Source of the DNA: Sphingobium sp. D43FB
Lineage (GTDB): Bacteria; Pseudomonadota; Alphaproteobacteria; Sphingomonadales; Sphingomonadaceae
NCBI RefSeq assembly: GCF_002312805.1
Contig: NZ_NMUA01000002.1
Location: 1 to 64,000, forward strand
DNA: 64,000 bases
Direction: 5' to 3'
Position 1 is the first letter of the stretch. Each line of letters begins with the position of its first letter. Made by a program: the position numbers and the translations under genes. Shown here piece after piece: positions 53,598 to 61,978 of the stretch. The notes beneath the pieces are model-generated. The model worked only from the letters and a program-made list of their open reading frames with translations, had not been told where the DNA came from and did no database searches.

Positions 53598-54728
53598 ATG
53601 GCATCGAATGACAACCGGGGCGGGGTCGCGCGTCTGGTCCTCTTGGTTATGGCCCTGTCGGCCTGTGTGAGCGCGCCCGATCCGCGCCCGGCCCAGGCGG
53701 CGGCGAGCGCGCCGCAGACATCGCGCCCGGCGACCAATAGCTGGCCGACCCGCCAAGCGCCCAACCCGCCGCTACCCTATCGCGCGGTCAGCCAGAATGA
53801 TGCGCCATCGCCGACGCTGGTCAGCGCGATCCGCAATCTGGGCCAGGGATTTCGCGGCAAGGTCGGCATCGCAGTCCGCCGGATCGATGCGGACTGGACC
53901 GTCGCCTGGAACGGCACCGCCCTGTTCCCGCAGCAGAGCGTATCGAAATTCTGGGTGGCGCTGACGTTTCTGGACGCAGTGGACCGGGGCAAGCTGCGCC
54001 TGACCGATACGACCACGATTACGAAAAACGACCTGACCCTGTTCCATCAACCCTCGGCCGCGATGGTGAAGGCGGGCGGTTGGACCACCAGCTATTCCGA
54101 CCTGATGCGCCGGGCGATGACGCAAAGCGACAATACCGCCAACGACACGCTGTTGCGCGCAGTGGGCGGCCCGGAAGCGGTGCGCAGCTATCTGGCGCGC
54201 CGGATGATCAAGGATGTTCGCTTCGGCCCCGGCGAACGGTTGTTGCAGGCGACGACGGCGGGCCTCGACTGGCGGCAGGATTATTCGATCGGGCGCAATT
54301 TCTACACCGCGCGATCGCGGCTACCGATGGCGGCGCGAGTCAAGGCGCTGGACAATTATCTCGCCAACCCGCCGGACGGCGCGGCCCCCACCGCGATCGT
54401 CGGGGCGCTGGCCAAGCTCAAGCAGGGCGACATGCTGTCGGCCGAATCCACCCGCTTGTTGCTGACCGTAATGGCCGAAGCGAAGACCGGGCCGCAACGG
54501 ATCAAGGGCGGGGTGCCGCCGGGCTGGTCCTATCTGCACAAGACCGGCACGGGGCAGGATCTCGCTCCGCGCTCGACCGGCTATAACGACATCGGCATCA
54601 TGACCGCGCCCGATGGCACCAGCTATGCCGTGGCCGTGCTGATTGGATCGACCACCGTGTCGATCCCCGAACGCTGGGCCTTGATGCAAGGCGTGGCGAA
54701 GGCGGTCGCGGCGAACCATCAGCGCTGA
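53598..54728 (+). CDS. Class A beta-lactamase-fold lipoprotein
   Basis: The 376-residue protein has a lipobox ALSAC (Cys23), a proline-rich linker to about 65 and a serine-lactamase domain. SxxK is at 114-117 (SVSK), SDN at 177-179 and KTG at 315-317. The omega-loop Glu is probably E213 in RFGPGERLLQ, with Gln in place of the usual Asn of ExxLN. Insertions follow. It may be a beta-lactamase or a related serine hydrolase; no adjacent regulator supports a resistance role. The ATG at 53598 is chosen for the lipoprotein signal. Confidence 0.85.
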   Translation: MASNDNRGGVARLVLLVMALSACVSAPDPRPAQAAASAPQTSRPATNSWPTRQAPNPPLPYRAVSQNDAPSPTLVSAIRNLGQGFRGKVGIAVRRIDADWTVAWNGTALFPQQSVSKFWVALTFLDAVDRGKLRLTDTTTITKNDLTLFHQPSAAMVKAGGWTTSYSDLMRRAMTQSDNTANDTLLRAVGGPEAVRSYLARRMIKDVRFGPGERLLQATTAGLDWRQDYSIGRNFYTARSRLPMAARVKALDNYLANPPDGAAPTAIVGALAKLKQGDMLSAESTRLLLTVMAEAKTGPQRIKGGVPPGWSYLHKTGTGQDLAPRSTGYNDIGIMTAPDGTSYAVAVLIGSTTVSIPERWALMQGVAKAVAANHQR

Positions 54729-54893
54729 TTGCGATCGATCGGTGAGGGACGGTCTGTCCGTGCTGTCGCGTGACAGGTTGGCTGTAACGCGCTTGCAGGT
54801 GAGCGATGCCGATGGTCAACGCGATCCGCGGTGTCGCTAGGAGTGGACCTTCCGCAAATGACTAGTCAGAGCATCATCGGAAGCAGACCTTGG

Positions 54894-55178
54894 TCATTCC
54901 TTTCCCAAAATGCGAAGGGCTCCCCAACACGCAAACGTTAGGAAGGCGCTTGCCGCTGAAATCGAAATCAGCACAATCAGAGCCTCTTGATCAGTTTGCA
55001 GGTCCATTGAGATCGCTATTGGCTGTATCATGGAACGAACGAACGTCGGCCCGAAGCGAACACCGACATTTAGAAGGAGTGCCGTAGCTGATAGGACGAA
55101 GATAATCGCCGAAAAGATTGCTGCTCGTTTGACAGCAGATTTGCCTTGTCGCAATGTAGGAAACATTCTCAGCCTCAT
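54894..55178 (-). CDS. Small two-helix membrane protein, unknown
   Basis: The 94-residue protein starts MRLRMFPTLRQGKSAVKRAA. It has two membrane segments, AIFSAIIFVLSATALLLNVG and ALIVLISISAASAFLTFACW, joined by a loop of about 30 residues. Base composition is lower in GC than the neighbours. The frame is open to 55235, but the ATG at 55178 is more plausible. No family was recognised. Confidence 0.5.
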   Translation of the reverse strand: MRLRMFPTLRQGKSAVKRAAIFSAIIFVLSATALLLNVGVRFGPTFVRSMIQPIAISMDLQTDQEALIVLISISAASAFLTFACWGALRILGKE

Positions 55179-55658
55179 ATCGCCAATGTCTGCTCTATGC
55201 CCTTGTGCCGCATTAGCTGACAGTCTGCAAACCACCCCTTGCCGTCATGCCGGGCTTGACCCGGCATCCATTGGCTCAACCGTTTGGCGTTACTGAGAGG
55301 GGGAGGCTCATGGACCCCGGATCAAGTCCGTCCTGAGCCTGTCGAAGGGTCCGGGGTGACGACCTTTGAGGAACATCTTCTTACCACCCCTTCTCCTCGC
55401 CGGGGAGTAGGATATGCAGCCTTGGTGCCGAAGGCACTTAGGCGCAGTTGGATGAGGGGGGCGACGCCGAGGCAGCGCGAATCCCCGGTGGTTCGATACC
55501 CTCACCCAGCTACGACTAGGCAGCACGCTGCCAAGTCTGCGCAGCCCTCTCCCTCAAGGGAGAGGGGTAAGAAAGGCCGCCAGCTAATGGTTCGGTTACG
55601 AATAGAGCCGGCACCGCGCTACTGGAGCGGGGCGGCGTTACCGGCTATCCCCTGCCCC
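55179..55658. other. Repeat-rich spacer before polA
   Basis: No gene is seen. The spacer holds at least three dispersed palindromes: GTCATGCCGGGCTTGACCCGGCAT (55244-55267), GGACCCCGG...CCGGGGTGAC enclosing CCTGAGCCTGTCGAAGGG (55332-55349), and CCCTCTCCCTC-AAGGGAGAGGGG (about 55544-55566). The open frame that runs into polA from 55284 is read-through of these repeats. Confidence 0.7.
55242..55349. repeat. Two dispersed REP-like palindromes
   Basis: The first is GCCGGGCTTGACCCGGC type (55249-55265). The second contains the CCTGAGCCTGTCGAAGGG core also present at 9482-9562. Their presence in different intergenic regions marks them as genome-wide repeats. Confidence 0.75.
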
Positions 55659-58439
55659 ATGACCCAGAATCACCTCTATCTCGTCGATGGCAGCGGCTAT
55701 ATCTTCCGCGCCTATCATCAGTTGCCGCCGCTCACCAACCAGCATGGCCAGCCGGTCGGCGCGGTCTATGGCTATACGACGATGTTGTGGAAGCTGGCCG
55801 AGGAATTGGGCAAGGCGGAAGGGCCGACCCATATGGCAGTGATTCTCGACAAAGGATCGCACACCTTCCGCAACGACATGTATGACCAGTATAAGGCGAA
55901 CCGCCCGCCTGCGCCCGAAGATCTGGTCCCGCAATTCCCCATGATCCGCGACGCGACCCGTGCCTTCTCGCTCCCCTGTATCGAGGAGGCGGGCTATGAG
56001 GCGGACGATCTGATCGCGAGCTATACCAAGGCGGCGGTCGCGGCGGGATGGCATGTCACCATCGTCAGTTCCGACAAGGATCTGATGCAGCTGATCCAGC
56101 CCGGCGTCGACATGTACGACACGATGAAGAATGAGCGGCGCGGGGCCGACTATGTCGTCGGCAAGTTCGGCGTGCAGCCCGAACAATTGGGCGATGTCCT
56201 CGCGCTGATGGGCGACAGCGTGGACAATGTGCCGGGCGTGCCGGGCATCGGCCCCAAGACGGCGGCGAAGCTGATCATCGAGCATGGCGGGCTGGAAGCC
56301 GCGCTGGACGCTGCGCCGTCGATGAAGAAATCGAAGATGCAGGAAAATCTGATCGCCCATGCCGACATGGCGCGGCTGTCGCGGCGGTTGGTGGCGTTGC
56401 ACGACAGCATGGACCTGCCCGAACCGCTCGAAGATTTGGCGTTGAAGGGCATTCCCAAGGAGCCGTTGCAGGATTTCCTGACGCATCATGGGTTCAAGAC
56501 GCTGCTCAACCGGCTGGGCGCGCCTGCGGCTGCCGTGGCCGTTGCTGCCGCCGCTGCGGGCGTGGCCGAGCCGATCGCCGCACCGGTCGCGCCGCAAGCG
56601 CCGCCGATCGACCGAAGCCTCTACGAAACGGTGGTCAGCGAAGAGGCGCTCGACCGCTGGATCGCGCAGGCGCGGGCCGAGGGGGTCGTCGCGGTGGACA
56701 CCGAAACGGACATGCTTGATTGCGTGTCGTGCCAGTTGGTGGGCATCAGCCTCGCCACCGGCCCCAACCAGGCCTGCTATATTCCGGTCGGCCATGGCGG
56801 GCGCGACATGTTCGCGGAAAAGCCCGCGCAGCTCGACAAGGCGCTGGTGCTGGCGAAGCTCAAGCCGCTGCTGGAGGATGATGCGGTCCTCAAAGTCGGC
56901 CAGAACCTTAAATATGACATGACCGTGCTGCGCCGCCACGCCATCGAGATCACCCCCTATGACGATACGATCGTCATGAGCTTCGACCTGGATGCCGGGC
57001 AAAGCCTGTCGGGCCATGGCATGGACGAGGCCGCGCGGACGCATCTTGGCCATGACTGTATCAGCTTCAAGGAGGTGGTCGGCACCGGCAAGAACCAGAT
57101 TACCTTCGGCGAAGTGCCGCTGGACAAGGCGACCGCCTATGCCGCCGAGGATGCGGACGTGACGCTGCGGCTGTGGCGCCTGTTCAAGACTCGCGTGGCG
57201 AATGAAGGCGCAAACCGCGTCTACGAACTGGTCGATCGGCCACTGGTATCGGTGATCGCCCGGATGGAGCATCGCGGCATCAAGGTGGATCGCGAGCATC
57301 TGGCGCGGCTGTCGGGCGAGTTCACGGCGGGCATCGCGGCGCTGGAAACGGAGATTCACGAATTGGCGGGGCAGCCTTTTGCGATCGGATCGACCCAGCA
57401 ACTGGGCGCGATCCTGTTCGACAAGATGGGCTATAAGGGCGGCAAGAAGGGCAAGTCCGGAGCCTATTCGACCGACGTCACCATATTGGAACAGTTGCAG
57501 GCTCAGGGCGCACCGATCGCCGCCAAGATATTGGAATGGCGGCAATTATCGAAGCTCAAATCCACCTATACCGATGCGCTGCAGGCGCAGATCAATAAGG
57601 ATACGGGCCGCGTCCATACCAGCTATTCGCTGACCGGGGCGCAGACCGGGCGGCTGTCCTCCACCGATCCCAACCTCCAGAATATCCCGATCCGCACCGA
57701 AGTCGGGCGGCAGATCCGCCATGCCTTTGTCGCCGAACCCGGCAATGTCATATTGGCGGCGGACTATAGCCAGATCGAATTGCGGCTGGCCGCGCATATG
57801 GCCGATGTGCCAGCGCTGCGTGACGCCTTCGCGGCGGGCGAGGATATTCACGCCGCGACCGCCAAGGAACTGTTCGGCGAGGTCAATCGCGACACGCGCG
57901 GCCGGGCGAAGACGATCAACTTCGCCATCCTCTACGGCATTTCGCGCTGGGGGCTGGCCGGGCGGCTGGAGATCAGTGCGGACGAAGCGCAGGAGATGAT
58001 CGCCAAATATTATGAGCGCTTCCCCGGCATCAGCATCTACATCAACGAGACGATCGAAAAGGCCCGCGCCTGCGGCTATACCGAAACGCTGTTCGGGCGA
58101 AAAACCTGGTTCCCGCGCATCAAGGCATCGGTCCAGCATGAACGGCAAGGGGCCGAACGCGCTGCGATCAACGCCCCGATCCAGGGCACGAGCGCCGACA
58201 TCATCAAGCGGGCGATGGCCCGCATGGAACCGGCGCTGGACGCGGCGGGGCTGTCGGGGGTCAAGATGCTGTTGCAGGTGCATGACGAACTGGTGTTCGA
58301 GGTGCCGGAGGGGGACGTGGACGCGGCGAGCGCGGTGATCCGGCGAGTCATGGAGAGTGCGGCTGAACCGATCGTGAAGCTGAGCGTGCCGCTGGGCGTG
58401 GAGATTGGCACGGGGCCGAGTTGGGGCGCGGCGCATTGA
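55659..58439 (+). CDS. polA: DNA polymerase I
   Basis: The 926-residue protein has an N-terminal 5'-3' exonuclease (LYLVDGSGYIFRAYHQLPPL, GDSVDNVPGVPGIGPKTA), a 3'-5' exonuclease with an intact VVAVDTETDML Exo I motif, and a family A polymerase. The polymerase holds motif A LAADYSQIELR, motif B RGRAKTINFAILYGIS and motif C LQVHDELVFEV. The proofreading acidic residues appear present. The ATG at 55659 gives the standard MTQNHLYLVDGSG start; the longer frame from 55284 crosses repeats. Confidence 0.97.
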   Translation: MTQNHLYLVDGSGYIFRAYHQLPPLTNQHGQPVGAVYGYTTMLWKLAEELGKAEGPTHMAVILDKGSHTFRNDMYDQYKANRPPAPEDLVPQFPMIRDATRAFSLPCIEEAGYEADDLIASYTKAAVAAGWHVTIVSSDKDLMQLIQPGVDMYDTMKNERRGADYVVGKFGVQPEQLGDVLALMGDSVDNVPGVPGIGPKTAAKLIIEHGGLEAALDAAPSMKKSKMQENLIAHADMARLSRRLVALHDSMDLPEPLEDLALKGIPKEPLQDFLTHHGFKTLLNRLGAPAAAVAVAAAAAGVAEPIAAPVAPQAPPIDRSLYETVVSEEALDRWIAQARAEGVVAVDTETDMLDCVSCQLVGISLATGPNQACYIPVGHGGRDMFAEKPAQLDKALVLAKLKPLLEDDAVLKVGQNLKYDMTVLRRHAIEITPYDDTIVMSFDLDAGQSLSGHGMDEAARTHLGHDCISFKEVVGTGKNQITFGEVPLDKATAYAAEDADVTLRLWRLFKTRVANEGANRVYELVDRPLVSVIARMEHRGIKVDREHLARLSGEFTAGIAALETEIHELAGQPFAIGSTQQLGAILFDKMGYKGGKKGKSGAYSTDVTILEQLQAQGAPIAAKILEWRQLSKLKSTYTDALQAQINKDTGRVHTSYSLTGAQTGRLSSTDPNLQNIPIRTEVGRQIRHAFVAEPGNVILAADYSQIELRLAAHMADVPALRDAFAAGEDIHAATAKELFGEVNRDTRGRAKTINFAILYGISRWGLAGRLEISADEAQEMIAKYYERFPGISIYINETIEKARACGYTETLFGRKTWFPRIKASVQHERQGAERAAINAPIQGTSADIIKRAMARMEPALDAAGLSGVKMLLQVHDELVFEVPEGDVDAASAVIRRVMESAAEPIVKLSVPLGVEIGTGPSWGAAH

Positions 58440-58461
58440 GGCCTGTTTGAAGAAGAAGAGA

Positions 58462-58530
58462 GATCCCAGCTTTCACTGGGATGACGGACGCGATATTTTA
58501 GCCGTCATGCCAGCGAACGCTGGCATCTCA
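58462..58530. repeat. Pair of GTCATCCCAGNNNNNNCTGGGAT-type repeats
   Basis: GATCCCAGCTTTCACTGGGATGAC (58462-58485) and GTCATGCCAGCGAACGCTGGCAT (58504-58526) are adjacent palindromes of one dispersed family. Related copies occur at about 58870-58890 and 58924-58940. They lie between polA and the GIY-YIG gene. Confidence 0.7.
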
Positions 58531-58547
58531 CTTGTTCTGGCTGTCCC

Positions 58548-58841
58548 TTAGTCCAGATGCAATGTATCGAACAAATCAACCCATTTGGGATTGACGCTCT
58601 CGATCAACTCGACCTTCCAGGCGCGCTTCCACGCCTTCACCGCTTTCTCCCGCGTGATGGCGTCCATGATTGTCTCGTGCCGCTCCGCATAGACTAGCCG
58701 GTCGAGCCGATAGCGACGACAGAAGTCCGAGCCAGCGCCGTCGCGATGCTGCATGGCTCGACGCGGCAGACTGGCTGTCACGCCAATATATAAGACGCCA
58801 TAAGCGCGGTTCGTCATGATATAGAGCCAACCACCCGCCAT
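58548..58841 (-). CDS. GIY-YIG nuclease-domain protein
   Basis: The 97-residue protein has the GIY-YIG core LYIMTNRAYGVLYIGVT, the Arg helix SLPRRAMQHRDG and the Glu-containing REKAVKAWKRAWKVELIESVN. Small stand-alone members of the UPF0213 type are abundant in sphingomonads. They have a nuclease fold but little established biology. Confidence 0.9.
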   Translation of the reverse strand: MAGGWLYIMTNRAYGVLYIGVTASLPRRAMQHRDGAGSDFCRRYRLDRLVYAERHETIMDAITREKAVKAWKRAWKVELIESVNPKWVDLFDTLHLD

Positions 58842-58869
58842 AGTTGCAAGGTTGCGTCAAAAGGCAGGG

Positions 58870-58940
58870 AGATGCCATCGTTTGCTGGCATGACGGGGAG
58901 GCAAGGTGCGCGCCCAATTTCACGTCATCCCGGCGAATGC
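58870..58940. repeat. Further copies of the GTCATGCCAGC-type repeat
   Basis: GAGATGCCATCGTTTGCTGGCATGAC and GTCATCCCGGCGAATGC lie in the gap between the GIY-YIG gene and the zinc-ribbon gene and belong to the family seen at 58462-58530. Confidence 0.6.
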
Positions 58941-58970
58941 TTCGATCTTGCTTGCTTATGCCGCAAAAAA

Positions 58971-58997
58971 GAGGCCGATCCCCACCGGACCGGCCTC
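58971..58997 (-). terminator. Terminator of the zinc-ribbon gene
   Basis: GAGGCCG (58971-58977) and CGGCCTC (58991-58997) form a perfect stem. On the minus strand it is followed by a six-T run. Confidence 0.8.
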
Positions 58998-59000
58998 CCC

Positions 59001-59285
59001 TCAATCGAACAATTCTTCCAGAAAGCTCTTCTTCCGCTTTTGTGGATAGCCCCGCCCATCGTCGCGAAAGTCGCGATCGGGGCGGTAGCTTGGCCGTGCC
59101 ACGGGGGCCGCCGCGACATTACCCGGCCCCGATCGTTCGATGATCTTGTCCAGTTCGCCCCGGTCCAGCCACACGCCCCGGCATTGTGGGCAATAGTCGA
59201 TTTCAACCCCCTGCCGGTCCGTCATTGCCAATCCGACATGACAGACCGGGCAGAGCATGGCGGAGACCGCCGCTTGATCACGCAT
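59001..59285 (-). CDS. TFIIB-type zinc-ribbon protein
   Basis: The 94-residue protein has one zinc ribbon: CPVCHVGLAM and YCPQCRGVWLDRGELDKIIE, the zf-TFIIB pattern. A basic tail with RPDRDFRDDGRGYPQKRKKS and an acidic end (FLEELFD) follow. Widespread in proteobacteria, with function unknown. It follows the BAX-inhibitor-like gene by 4 bases, on the same strand. Confidence 0.85.
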   Translation of the reverse strand: MRDQAAVSAMLCPVCHVGLAMTDRQGVEIDYCPQCRGVWLDRGELDKIIERSGPGNVAAAPVARPSYRPDRDFRDDGRGYPQKRKKSFLEELFD

Positions 59286-59289
59286 AGAT

Positions 59290-60000
59290 TTACTCCCGCT
59301 CGCCGGTCAGGCTGAGCAACATCTGGAACAGGTTGACGAAATTAAGGTACAGCGACAGCGCGCCCATGACCTGCATCTTGGCCGCCATTTCATGGCCCGC
59401 ATAGGCGAAATAATCCGACTTGATGCGCTGCGTATCCCAGGCGGTCAGGCCGGTGAAGATGACGACGCCCAGGATCGAGATGACCATCTGCATCGCCGAC
59501 GAGCCGATGAACAGGTTAATGAGGCTGGCGACGATGATGCCGATCAGGCCCATGATCAGGAAGCTGCCTATCTTCGTCAGGTCGCGCTGCGTCGTGTAGC
59601 CCCACAGCGCCATGGCGAGGAACATGACCGCAGCCGAGAAGAAGGCCTGCGCGATGCTCCCGCCGGTGAAGACCAGGAAAATGCTGGCCAGCGATACGCC
59701 CATCACGGCGGAGAAGGCGAAGAACGCCATCCGCGCGCCCGCCGTCGTCATCCTGTCGATGCGGAAGCTGAAGAAGAACACAAAGGCCAGCGGCGCGAAG
59801 ATCGCCACCCATTTGAGTGGCGTGCCAAAGATCGCGGCGGCCAGCACCGGCGTATTGCCGATGAACGCGGCGACCAGGCCGGTGATCACCAGCCCCAGGC
59901 CCATATTGCGGAAAACGCCCAGCATATGCGCGCGCAGCCCGGCGTCGGTCTGCGCCGTCCGGCTCGCGCCATAGCCCGGCATACGAACGGGATTATTCAC
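59290..60000 (-). CDS. BAX-inhibitor-1/YbhL-family membrane protein
   Basis: The protein has about seven membrane segments with the UPF0005/BI-1 pattern: YDAGL-like TDAGLRAHMLGVFRNMGLGL, GVSLASIFLVFTGGSIAQAF, GYTTQRDLTKIGSFLIMGLI and LTAWDTQRIKSDY. YccA, a member, interacts with the FtsH protease. The GTG at 60000, after ATGGAGTAAG, is preferred. The ATG at 60060 would add 20 residues unlike the family. Confidence 0.88.
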   Translation of the reverse strand: MNNPVRMPGYGASRTAQTDAGLRAHMLGVFRNMGLGLVITGLVAAFIGNTPVLAAAIFGTPLKWVAIFAPLAFVFFFSFRIDRMTTAGARMAFFAFSAVMGVSLASIFLVFTGGSIAQAFFSAAVMFLAMALWGYTTQRDLTKIGSFLIMGLIGIIVASLINLFIGSSAMQMVISILGVVIFTGLTAWDTQRIKSDYFAYAGHEMAAKMQVMGALSLYLNFVNLFQMLLSLTGERE

Positions 60001-60375
60001 GGCTACTCTTACTCCATCAAGACGGTGGATCGAGTGGCCCGGTGCGGTCTCTTGCGACATTGAGGGGGTAACTGCCGCAAAACCTGCACCGGGCGCACCC
60101 GATGCGGTCCGACATCACGATATGGACAAGGGGGAGAAATCCAGATCGTCAGAGGGGCCCGGCCCGCATCAAGCATATTGGTGGAGGAACGCGCCGGTGC
60201 AAGGGCCGGGCGCAGATGCAACATTTTATTACAAATATCCCCCCTCCCGCCTGCGGGAGGGGGTTAGGGGGTGGGTTGGCGCAACGCTGTGAAGGCCCAC
60301 CCCCGGCCCCTCCCGCAGGCGGGAGGGGAGAAGGAGGATTGACCACCGCGCCGCTTCGCGCCATCGCTTTGCGCC
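60001..60375. other. Intergenic region with repeats before cysS
   Basis: No gene is seen. 60236-60335 contains an inverted pair of the CCCCTCCCGC-type repeat (also at 50812-50852) around GGGTTAGGGGGTGGGTTGGC. The rest should hold the divergent promoters of the BI-1-like gene and cysS. Confidence 0.6.
60236..60335. repeat. Two inverted copies of the CCCCTCCCGCNTGCGGGAGGGG repeat
   Basis: CCCCCCTCCCGCCTGCGGGAGGGGG (about 60238-60262) and GGCCCCTCCCGCAGGCGGGAGGGGAG (about 60305-60330) are strong palindromes. The second is preceded by CCCACCCCC, as in the copy before nadB. Confidence 0.75.
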
Positions 60376-61902
60376 ATGTCCGACGACCAGCATATCACCG
60401 CGCCGCTGCGCCTGTTCAACAGCCTGACCCGCACGATCGAGCCGTTCGCGCCGATCGAGGACAGCCATGCGCGCATCTATAGCTGCGGGCCGACCGTCTA
60501 TAATTATGCGCATCTGGGAAATTTGCGCGCCTATGTCTTCACCGACACGCTGCGCCGCACCCTGTTGTGGAAGGGTCTGTCGGTCACCCACATCATCAAC
60601 ATCACCGATGTCGGCCATCTGACGTCGGACGCCGATGCGGGCGATGACAAGATGGAGGCGGCGGCGCGCGCCAGTGCCAAGAGCATTTGGGACATCGCCG
60701 CCCATTATACCCAGGCGTTCAAGCAGAATATCGCCGACCTCAATATCCTTTCGCCTAGCGAGTGGACGGTCGCGACCGATTATGTGCCGCAGATGATCGA
60801 ATTTGCGCAAAAGATCGCGCCGACCCATTGCTATGAGCTGGACAGCGGTCTCTATTTCGACAGTTCGACGGTGCCGGATTATGGCGCGCTGGCGGGCGGC
60901 CGCGACGATGCCGCGCATGCGCGGATCGATCCGGTCGCGGGCAAGCGCAACGCATCCGACTTCGCCATCTGGCGCAAATCGCCGCCGGGCGAGCAGCGGC
61001 AGATGGAATGGGACAGCCCATGGGGCAAGGGCGCGCCGGGCTGGCATCTGGAATGTTCGGTGATGAGTCAGGCGCGCCTCGGCCATCCGTTCGACATCCA
61101 CACCGGCGGCATCGACCATCGCGAAATCCATCATCCCAATGAGATCGCCCAGAATCAGGCGTTCCACGCCTGCTGCGGCGGCGATGTCGGCGCGGCAGAG
61201 GCGGGCTTCACCGGCGCGCGCTGGTGGATGCACAATAATTTCCTGGTCGATCGCAGCGGCAAGATGAGCAAGTCGAAGGGCGGCTTCACCACCCTCTTCT
61301 CGCTGATCGACGCAGGCGTGCATCCGCTCGCCTATCGCCTGCTATGCCTGGGTGCCCATTATCGCAGCGAATTGGAATTCAGCGCCGAGGGCGTGGCGGC
61401 GGCGTTGACGCGCCTCAAGCGGCTGGTGATGGGCGTCGAAGGGTTGAAGGCCCGCGCCGAGGGCGTGACCTGGCAATCGCCACGGCTCGATTATCTGCGC
61501 GCCAACCTCCATCCCAAGCTGGTGCCGCTGCTGGAGCAATTCGACGCAGCGATCGCCGACGATCTGATGACGCCCCGCGCCCTGCCACTGCTGGAGGAAG
61601 CGATCGCGATCAAGAAGATCCCGGTGGATGAAAAGCTGTGCCTGATCGCGGCGTTCGACGCGGCGCTGGGGCTGAACCTGATGACGCTCGGCCGCGCCGA
61701 CCTGCGCCTGCAACCCAAACATGCCGCCATCACCCCCGACGCGATCGAGGCGGAGTTGGAGCGCCGTGCCACCGCCCGCGCCGACAAGGATTTCGCCCTG
61801 TCGGACGAGATCCGCGACGCCCTGATCGCACAGGGCGTCGATGTGATGGATGGCGATCCGCTACGCTGGGACTGGCGGCTGACGCTGGCGCAAGGATCGT
61901 AA
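60376..61902 (+). CDS. cysS: Cysteine--tRNA ligase
   Basis: The 508-residue class I synthetase has the first zinc-ligand Cys in YSCGPTVYNYAHLGNLRAY (HIGH-like AHLGN), the signature PGWHLECSVM, GIDHREIHHPNEIAQ and the KMSKS loop GKMSKSKGGF. It charges tRNA-Cys. It carries an insertion around 250-280 (ACCGGDVGAAEAGF). Length is slightly above the usual 460-500. Confidence 0.96.
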   Translation: MSDDQHITAPLRLFNSLTRTIEPFAPIEDSHARIYSCGPTVYNYAHLGNLRAYVFTDTLRRTLLWKGLSVTHIINITDVGHLTSDADAGDDKMEAAARASAKSIWDIAAHYTQAFKQNIADLNILSPSEWTVATDYVPQMIEFAQKIAPTHCYELDSGLYFDSSTVPDYGALAGGRDDAAHARIDPVAGKRNASDFAIWRKSPPGEQRQMEWDSPWGKGAPGWHLECSVMSQARLGHPFDIHTGGIDHREIHHPNEIAQNQAFHACCGGDVGAAEAGFTGARWWMHNNFLVDRSGKMSKSKGGFTTLFSLIDAGVHPLAYRLLCLGAHYRSELEFSAEGVAAALTRLKRLVMGVEGLKARAEGVTWQSPRLDYLRANLHPKLVPLLEQFDAAIADDLMTPRALPLLEEAIAIKKIPVDEKLCLIAAFDAALGLNLMTLGRADLRLQPKHAAITPDAIEAELERRATARADKDFALSDEIRDALIAQGVDVMDGDPLRWDWRLTLAQGS

Positions 61903-61978
61903 CGGCTGCGGTTGTGACTTGACGCGGCACTGCGCCGCGCGCCTATGCTGACGCAGGGGAAACCTTGGGGGCATGGGC

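Noticed and set aside
55284-55658. N-terminal extension of DNA polymerase I
   Set aside because: The extra 125 codons run through dispersed repeats, and the polymerase family starts at the ATG at 55659.
55638-57545. 635-residue minus-strand frame opposite polA
   Set aside because: It is a GC-rich antisense shadow; polA has all its motifs in the plus frame and the minus frame shows no domain.
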